Part shown: piece after piece, positions 56,365-64,000 of the stretch
Layout of the letters: each line of letters starts with the position of its first letter
Position numbering within the stretch: the stretch's first letter is position 1
Assembly: GCA_015227615.1 (NCBI GenBank)
Contig: JAALGZ010000015.1
Location: forward strand, 583,001 to 647,000
Direction: 5' to 3'
Length of the DNA: 64,000 bases
Source of the DNA: Labyrinthula sp. Ha
Taxonomy: Eukaryota; Sar; Bigyra; Labyrinthulida; Labyrinthulaceae
Program-made: the position numbers and the translations under genes
The notes under the pieces: generated by a model
The model's input: the letters and a program-made list of their open reading frames with translations, nothing else
What the model was told of the DNA's origin: nothing
The model's database searches: none

Positions 56365-57584
56365 CTAAAGCTCAATCTCTTCACGCTTCTTACGCATACT
56401 GAGCAGCGCGGAAGCAACAGCAGCTACCAAACCTGCTGCCGCAGCTAAGTACACGTGAATGACGTCCTTCTCCTCTTCAGCTTGGGAGATTCTAATAACC
56501 TCGTTCGATCCCGTTGATGCTGTTTTTGCAGCGGTTGCCGTCGCACACGCACCACAAGTTGCTGGACATGCTTCAACTACAATGTCTTGATCACAGTAGT
56601 CATCAAGCTCATTACATTCTGCTGGTGCACCTGTATCGGACCAAATAAGTCCACTTGGCACTGAATCTGAACATCCTCCAGCAACTGGAAACGCAGTAGG
56701 ATAAGGTGTACTTCCTTCTTCAGTTGGGAATGGAGTTGGAGAAGAGCCTCCACCGCTGCTACCTCCAAATATAATATTCACCCACTCTGGATAATCAACG
56801 AAAGGGTTTCTGTTTCCCTGATAATCAGAACAGATTTTATTGTTTCTAGTTCTCTCCTCCGAAGACACTGGATCGTCGTTATGCCACTGTAGAAGGGTTG
56901 AGAGGCGACCAAAGGTGTTTGTAGGACAAGTATTTCCACTGCACTCGTTCAGCTCAAGGTTTGTCGTTGATGAGTCACTTCCGTCATATCTTACAGCCAT
57001 GTAAAAGGCAACTCTAGCAAGATCCCCTCTAACACTGGTTGGTGGAGCCCAAGTATCATCATCCTCTCTGGTAGTACTATGAGCATCTTCATTAGCAGTT
57101 CCAGCTGGTTCGATACAGCCATTGGACCCAAGAGTACAGTAGTCAAAAAACTTGTTTCCTCTGGCACTGTTCAAGTTCAAATCACAGGCAAAAAGGTTGT
57201 GTACATCGCTGTTATCTGCTCCTGATTCGTCGATACCTCTTGATCTAGGCCAAACGTGTTCTTTGTTCCACTCATCCGGATAACTAGAGAGATTAAGAGA
57301 GAGATAAAGATGTACTCTGTTTTTGTTAGAAGAGAATATATGCCTCTTACACCACTTCCTTGTGCATCCAAGTCTCTAAGGACATCCGTAGTGTCAGTGT
57401 AAGAGATCACTTCGTGTCCGTCGATGTAGTTATGTAAAGCAGATTTAAAGCTGTCCGCTGTCGAATACGAATCTGGATTAAACCCAGAATAATAATCGTC
57501 CAAGTCGCACTCGAACAAGTTTGTAGCGTGAACAGATGTAACACCAAGGAAACCAAGTACTGAAGCTGAGTTTGTTATCTTCAT
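56365..57584 (-). CDS. secreted or membrane-anchored endonuclease I with ShKT-type module (2 exons)
   Basis: Exons 57584-57316 and 57283-56365, with a 32-nt intron (57284-57315), encode 395 residues. Residues 1-20 are a signal peptide (ITNSASVLGFLGVTSVHA). The EndoI-type His-Me-finger nuclease core is rebuilt across the splice: DYPDEWNKEHVWPRSRG, then SDVHNLFACDLNLNSARGN, RGDLARVAFYMAVRY, LLQWHNDDPVSSEE and NRNPFVDYPEWV, all family hallmarks. Next come a proline/serine-rich linker and a six-cysteine ShKT-like module (CSDSVPSGLIWSD to CPATCGAC). A C-terminal transmembrane helix (VYLAAAAGLVAAVASALL) with RKK after it ends the chain. The product is likely a cell-surface or lumenal DNase facing outwards, perhaps used for nutrient DNA. 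Bacterial-like nuclease in a eukaryotic architecture suggests an old transfer. Confidence 0.92.
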
Positions 57585-60500
57585 TTTATATTTTTGTTTG
57601 GATTATGTTTTGATAAAGAAAAAGATTAACGCTGGTTTAGACTTAGTCTGAATATAGACCACATACTAACTTCTAATTCCGTGAAGTTAAGCCGAAAAGC
57701 GTGCTTGTTTCTTTTTATTTTGTCTCATCCCTGCAGAGAAAATATTCATCTTCCCGGTCGTTTAGCTCAGTTTTCTAATACAGAGGGTGAAGTAAACCGG
57801 GAACTAAAAGATAATAAAGGTAAAATACACAGGGTGGTTGCTTATCCTCCATCGGTGTTTCTTTTTTACACTCATTTTATTCTTTTGTTATGAAGAGTGC
57901 AGCATAAGTTTGGGCATAAAATTGGTGATAGAAGAAAAAATTGTATTGGATATAGTTCTATGTTATATCAAGTGGATATGACGTATACAGAATATGGTTT
58001 TCTTTTATGGGGTGATTCTCTTTATTATATTTAGAATCTAGAATAATATAATATGAACTATTTGTATTGTAATTGAATATAGAGTTATTTGAGTTGAGAT
58101 AAGGCTGTTTCCAAGGGTATTAAAGAAAGTATTCATGATTTTTTTGATTAATGGATTCAAGTTAAATAATAAGAGAATTTTATAGTTCTGTTTCTACTCA
58201 TGCTATGTTAAATTCAAGAAGAGCTAACGTGCCTCAAGCCCCTGTTTCACAGTATAATTGAGAATATTGCCTTTGATTAATTATAAAAACTCAAACTATG
58301 TGTTTTTTCAAGCTTAGTTGGACCTTTTTGAAAGTTCTTTGCTAATAACTAATAATATTAGTGAAACATATGCCTCGCAACAAGGTGACAGGCCAGAGAT
58401 TTTGTACAGTTTGAGTGAACTATGTTAAATAGGTTAACAGTAATTGTTTTTCCTATTATTATCGCTTGTTTGACTCAACTAGATATCTCCTCTAGAGTAG
58501 AGGGTACTATAGAATAGGCTGATCAAGTTTTCTATCTAGTATGAATTGAAGTTAAATGCTAGTAGATCTGATCCTTTACTTTAAGACTAAACAACTTTTC
58601 ACTCTGCATAAGCTATGCTTATCTTAGACTGCTTTATGACAATTTGAAGCTTTGGGGATTGATGTTACCATAAAGGCAGATTTTCTAAGATTAATGTATT
58701 ACTTGCGTTGCACTAGGAGATTTTTGCTGAAGAAAACGTGAAACTTTGGAAATTTTTTTAAAACCTATAGCTAGTTAATGTCTGAATGCGGTTTTCCTGC
58801 AACTAGAAGTTAGTAAAAAGAGCGCTGGAATGGCTCTGTTTTCAAAACTACCCCAACAGTGGGTTAAAAAGGTGTAAGGGCAAGTTTTCTTCCATCTACA
58901 AGCTAAGCGAGACCCTCTTGCCTTTTCTTACAATCTACAAATTATATGCTGAATTACTTATGCAATATATTATAGGGGAATTTTGAATCATTCCGAAGAA
59001 CTGAAGAAGGAATCGAAGGAACATTATTGATTAAATACAAGAAACAACTCTGCTGCAAGGGAATCTATGTTTCTAGATTTTGTGGATTTTCATTAATAGT
59101 TTTAGTTTGTCGTGTTTGCCATGTCGCTTCTCCTAAACTAGGACTCGGTAGAAACTCCGTATTTCGCCGCGTCTCATCCATGAACTTCAAATGAATGAAA
59201 TAAAACACCTTTCTATCATAGTAACTGGAGATATACCAACCTACCTTTTGTGTCAGCAACTTCCATTTAGTTGTTGCTTTCTGTAGTCCTGATTGAGTTG
59301 CATATGAAATATTAGGTTAGCAGTCTTCTTTGTAACTAGATATGATTAGTAGCTTCACTGGAAATTTGTGAAGGCAAATATTTTCTGTTGCTATTACAGG
59401 GACATAACATTTCTACTATGAGATTTTCACAGTTGCATTTAATTTCACAACAAGAAGAATTCTCTTGTCTTCTTTAAATCTTGCATTTTAATCAAGTGGT
59501 CTTTATTTTTCGGCAGATTACCTCAACGTATTTGGCGGTGAATGCAATTATAATGGTATGGAGGCACAGATTCATTGATAGACAGCTCATCATAAATACG
59601 ACTTGAACTCGTTTTTGCTCAGAGCCAATGACATTATGCTCTTTATATAGACCGTAGACAACGTCTTGCTAAGCATGAGCCGGATGCTATTTTGTATACC
59701 TATGATGCAAAAAAAATTGATATCATCTTTTTTAATAAAATTACTGGTGGTGTAAGAAATAACTGTAGCCCTAACACCTTCTCTTAGAGCATCTTACGTA
59801 ATGAATGTGTGTTTATAATTCGGTGAAGTTCTAAGAAGGCAGTGTAGTCAAAACCCGAATCAAAGTTGAGAGCGGAGATGCCAAAAAACGCAGGTGTTAT
59901 TATTGCACAAAACCAAAAAAACAAAGTACGAGCTTTGCGATGTAGTTCCGGCCCCTGGTTTCGAAATACAGCCTGCAAGACAAGGCTTTACCTACTCACA
60001 GATTAACACATTTAATATTTTAGAACAATAATAAACCAAGAAGAATATATATATAACCTCGTCCAGATAAGGATATCAGGATATGCAATCTAGGTTTACT
60101 AGAACAAGAAGAGTTTTAGTGAAATGAAATATATTCATTGTTTACTGATCAATTTTGTTTATGTCAAAATCATAAGAGATAAGCCAGTCTATCCTGTTCC
60201 AAATAATTTCATGTAATATTCATTTTATGAGGGGCGTTTAGTTTCCATGAGCGAACTGAGCAAAACTTGTTACGAAAAATTACAAGTACCTCCATCGCTG
60301 TTTTGTACCTGGGTTTCGCAGTTGTGACACCCATATTTCGTAGTGAGAAACTCTGGAGCTACTGATTCTATGTACTTATTGTGGCTCTATGATCAATAGA
60401 AATTGGCATCGAGAATTCTTATTTCTAGCACACAATCCTTGCAAATGTTTCTTAAGCAGTTAAAATCTATGGCTTTTAAATTGTTCTCTTACTTGTAGTG

Positions 60501-63222
60501 TTGAAAATATCTTTAACGTTTATTATTTGGTCTATTGACTTATTACTAGATACAATATCCTCTCCCGGAAGCCAGGAATAGAGCATAACAGGCTCTTCTG
60601 GTATTAGATTACTTTTATACCGAATTATTTGAGTGCTAACGTTCACAATTAGCTAGCAGTAAAATGAGAACTATATTGTCTTGTCCTGTGACTAACTGAT
60701 TTAAAAGAGCTATTTACTAACTCGAAAGGTGGTTTTCTAGAGTCTTATTGAGATTTTTGTCTCGCCAGCATAGCTCAATTGAAAATCAGGTTTCTATTGT
60801 TTAGACATAATCCCAGCTAATTTGTTCTCCAATGGAAGTAGCTAATTTGTGATATTTATCAAATTTATTAACTCGCCACATCAACTATTATGCTAAGATT
60901 ACACATACAAATACTATGCTCTTTATATCATTTGTGTTGAACTAAGTGGCTCTTTCTTTAACGTATGAGTTTTTGTTTGTACTGTATAACCATCTTTTAG
61001 AGACTTGTGGGTAGTCCCTGCCTAAATTCGATAGCTTCAACCATAGTCTGTTGTTATAGAAATCACTCTTGATTAATTAATGACTTGAAGCTCCCCAACA
61101 TTTGTGAGTTGCAATCTAACAAATGAAGACTATTGGGTGACCTTAGAATCACCAATACTAACTAGTTTATTTGAATCCATCTGATTTTTTATGTACTAGA
61201 TTAATATCTACTCGCTTTTGTTCATTGAGTATTTTAATAAGGCCTTAGCTAATTGTATACCGGTTTAAATATATTAGCATACTTAAGGTTTCGATAAAGT
61301 TGCGATTAGACTACCCAATTTTTTCTGTAAAACTTTTGCTTACTATAGTCTTAAGTGAGACTTTTTTCTCCAAGAAATGAATTCAAGATCAAAAGGATAT
61401 TAGAATGCCAAACTTTTGAATTATTTAATAGCCCAGTTATTATTTCGACTACTTTTCCAACATAGTGTTGGGTAATATACTATAGGTATACTATGAACTA
61501 ACACTATAATTAATATCTAAACAATAATCAAACTTAGATTGGTTTCTTATGCAAGTTAGAGTAATATTCAGAATGGCTACTTTAAACCTGTAATACTGTT
61601 GAGATCTGAACCGACAACAGGGTTGCTTTATGATGAACGATGAAATCTATTTTATTCTAAACACATATTTTCCCATGACATTGGAGCACGATTCACTGTC
61701 ATTGCTGGTTACTATAGCTTGTTAAGATAAACAATCAACTAATCTAACAGGTATCAATTCGATTTTTTAAATGCCTTCATTTGCAGAAGCTATTTCTAAT
61801 CTTTTAGTTCCTTTGACTTCCACAGTTAAGAAAGAACTCATTATTCGTTGGTTATTTCCCAGAATGCACATTGAGGTGTAATTCCCATTTGGGATTAGTG
61901 TGCTCTTTTACTAGGTAACCAAGGTTATTAGTTTCTTTTCATCTTCTTGAACTAACTATGTATCAACAATCATTGATTAGAATATGCTAACGTAACGAAA
62001 GAAAAAATTAAAGATTAAATCCGTTCGACATATCTGATTTTATACTCAAACCATTTTGCTCACTCTCGGACAAACGGATTGAATAAACTCGTTTCTTAAG
62101 TATAATGCAAACTCATGCTAAATGCATAATTCCAACAACATTTACTGAAATTAAAAATAGTATAGTTTACACCAATAGCCGTTATTTATTTTAAAACCAT
62201 CTATTAGCAAATGACCAAAGGTGATTATTTGATTTGATCAGGCAGTAAACTGTTAGATGTTCTTAAGCCGTTCCCTCAAAAATTTTAAATTATTGAGATA
62301 CCCTCACATCAACAGACTACATTTTTAATAAACCAAGAGAAACTATTAGCTTTATTGAAATTTAAAATGTTGTTAGTTGAGCTCATGTTTTATATAGAAG
62401 TTAATTTGTAACCAATATGTAGGAACTGAATAAAAAACCAAGTACTTATAATTAGTTTTTTGTTTGCAGTGTGTAGTATCTGAGAAGTTAAGAAACCTTG
62501 AATGAATCCAACCTGCAATCTTCTATCTTCATATATCAACTTTACTTCTATTATCTCATTAATTGTGGCATTCTACTGATTTCCGTAGCTCTGTTTAATT
62601 TAATGGCACATTAATTCTATTTCATTGGTGTTTATCACAAAGCCAAAGTGGACATTCTTAAATAATTTTCATTCTGGGATGTTTTCATATAAACTTTTCT
62701 CCAAATATCGCAAATAGGAAAGTCCTATATAGCTGAGGTTATCATGCTGAGGTAAAAGTTTGTATCTTCCGGATACGCTTAACTATGAACATTTTACAGA
62801 GTCACCGATTTTAGTTTAATGTGCCATGACGATTGAGGGAGCGGTCAAACATCTGGACAGTAAGAAATGGGTTTATAGTAACTGGTTCTTCATTACCTGA
62901 TGACTGTTTCTCTCAAGGTTTCCAAGATGAGAAAGGTTTATCACTATACGCGTATTGATTCAACTAAACTAGATGTTTACTACCCCACCGACCGATAATA
63001 TTATTTCATTGTGTCTCGCCGCAGTGCCTAAGATCAAATTTTCTTGTGAAATTTTACTTGTATCAACTATGATACCAAAACGAGTTGAGGTCCCAGATTA
63101 TCATCAGACCCTCTCCGCATCATGTGCACCTTGACATTTACATAAATGATGGAATAAAACTTTTTTTTGATGCAGAATCTACAAAAAAATAAGTTGCTCA
63201 TTAAACTGGCTACAATATTGCG
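57585..63222. other. AT-rich gene-poor region
   Basis: About 5.6 kb with no convincing gene on either strand. Short frames near 57681, 59065 and 59784 lack motifs. Composition and texture are those of the other deserts in this window. No tRNA cloverleaf or repeat array was recognised. Confidence 0.55.
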
Positions 63223-64000
63223 TTAGTCAACCTTCAATTTTGCAATTCTCATCATTCCCAACAAGTTTTCAGCCCCATTGGAGTGATTATACACCTCACC
63301 TCTAAATGCACCAGTCACATCCTTTCCAATATACGCCTTCAAAAGCTTCTCTCCTCCTGGATGCTCTGGAATAAACTTCTTTACATCATGCACAACTTTG
63401 TTAAAGATCACGTACCCTTTTTCTTTCGCAACAGCCTTAAACTCTTTCAAACTCATCTCTGGCAATTCTTTTCTACTAACTGGCCATTCAATTGTTTCTT
63501 TCTCTTTTTTTAAGCTCTTCAGCCTCATTTGATATTTTCCCTTTCGAATCTCGTTGTCATCAAACTTTCTTAGTTCAAATGTCAAACCTAATAGCGAAGC
63601 CCCATAAATAAACCATTTACTTGGATCATAATCAAAGAAACGAATTCCATTTCTATAATCCCTTGGAAATTCGTGATGGAAATTATGATACCCTTCTCCC
63701 CAAGTTAAAAAAGCTGTAAGTAGATTATCCCTAGGTGTAAGCCGGTCATCAAATGGTTGATCTCCCATGTAATGTGCAAGACTGTTGATAGAAAATGTCA
63801 TATTATGGAGCATCACGAGTCTAACAACACCAGCGTAAAAAAATCCACCCTGGAAATCTCCCCAGCCATAACCGCAGATCATCGTAGGTAGGACAAAGGA
63901 ACAAAAGAGTGCTGCGACTCCATAATATTTGTGCTGCAATTCAAGTATCCAGTCTTTCTTCAAGTCAGAGATATCAATTTTCACATAGTTCTCAGGATTT
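63223..64000 (-). CDS. delta-9 acyl-CoA desaturase with C-terminal cytochrome b5 domain (5' part outside window)
   Basis: The C-terminal part of a membrane fatty-acid desaturase; the frame stays open to the window edge and continues outside, where the first His boxes should lie. Visible are NSLAHYMGDQPFDDR and the third histidine box EGYHNFHHEFPRDYRNG, typical of stearoyl-CoA desaturases, preceded by VDISDLK-like KIDISDLKKDW and HKYY. A cytochrome b5 domain is fused at the C-terminus: VIFNKVVHDVKKFIPEHPGGEKLL carries the heme-ligand HPGG, and NHSNGAENLLG the second histidine. The fusion, as in yeast Ole1, supplies electrons in cis to make monounsaturated acyl chains in the ER. No intron is apparent in this part. 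The stop is at 63223. Confidence 0.95.
   Translation of the reverse strand, partial: NPENYVKIDISDLKKDWILELQHKYYGVAALFCSFVLPTMICGYGWGDFQGGFFYAGVVRLVMLHNMTFSINSLAHYMGDQPFDDRLTPRDNLLTAFLTWGEGYHNFHHEFPRDYRNGIRFFDYDPSKWFIYGASLLGLTFELRKFDDNEIRKGKYQMRLKSLKKEKETIEWPVSRKELPEMSLKEFKAVAKEKGYVIFNKVVHDVKKFIPEHPGGEKLLKAYIGKDVTGAFRGEVYNHSNGAENLLGMMRIAKLKVD

Noticed and set aside
57755-57800. D-arm-like TTTAGCTCAG followed by a CCGG-paired stretch suggesting a tRNA
   Set aside because: No T-arm or consistent acceptor stem follows; only one arm fits.

Overview
The window is nuclear DNA of a unicellular eukaryote with an AT-rich genome. Genes use the standard code: TAA, TAG and TGA all end clear reading frames. 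Four genes (Pol III subunit 2, an EF-hand protein, a tocopherol-cyclase-like protein and a secreted endonuclease) carry spliceosomal GT-AG introns of only 28 to 32 nt. Removing them restores reading frame and conserved protein sequence each time. Such tiny introns, an ShKT-type cysteine module and a chromodomain Ty3/gypsy relic would suit a protist such as a stramenopile or an alga, but I cannot name the lineage.

Layout: gene islands alternate with AT-rich deserts that have no convincing gene. 1-6.7 kb is desert. 6.7-13.6 kb holds a Rho-family GTPase, a small unknown protein, a four-EF-hand calcineurin-B-like protein with an SH3-like tail, and RPC2, whose coding frame contains a 325-residue intein. 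13.8-15.9 kb is a decayed Ty3/gypsy chromovirus relic, apparently with SANT-like and MT-A70 adenine-methyltransferase-like parts. 15.9-23 kb is desert. 23-27 kb holds a heat-shock-factor-like protein, a SUMO protease and a protein with two bZIP basic regions. 27-34.6 kb is desert. 34.6-45.6 kb holds a SAM methyltransferase, a 979-residue orphan protein lying between two 380-bp direct repeats, a CHY zinc-finger protein, a PSMD5-like proteasome chaperone and an F-box/JmjC protein. 47.9-57.6 kb holds an unknown protein, an endonuclease-like fragment, a Ty1/copia element with 110-bp LTRs and a 5-bp target duplication, a tocopherol-cyclase-like gene, two small genes and a secreted endonuclease I. 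57.6-63.2 kb is desert. The right edge holds the 3' part of a delta-9 desaturase fused to cytochrome b5.

The genes are mostly unrelated housekeeping and regulatory functions, so this is not an operon-like system. The strongest unusual signals are the RPC2 intein with a degenerate homing endonuclease, the methyltransferase-like module in the chromovirus relic, the duplicated upstream cassette around the orphan gene, the double-bZIP protein and the uniformly tiny introns.
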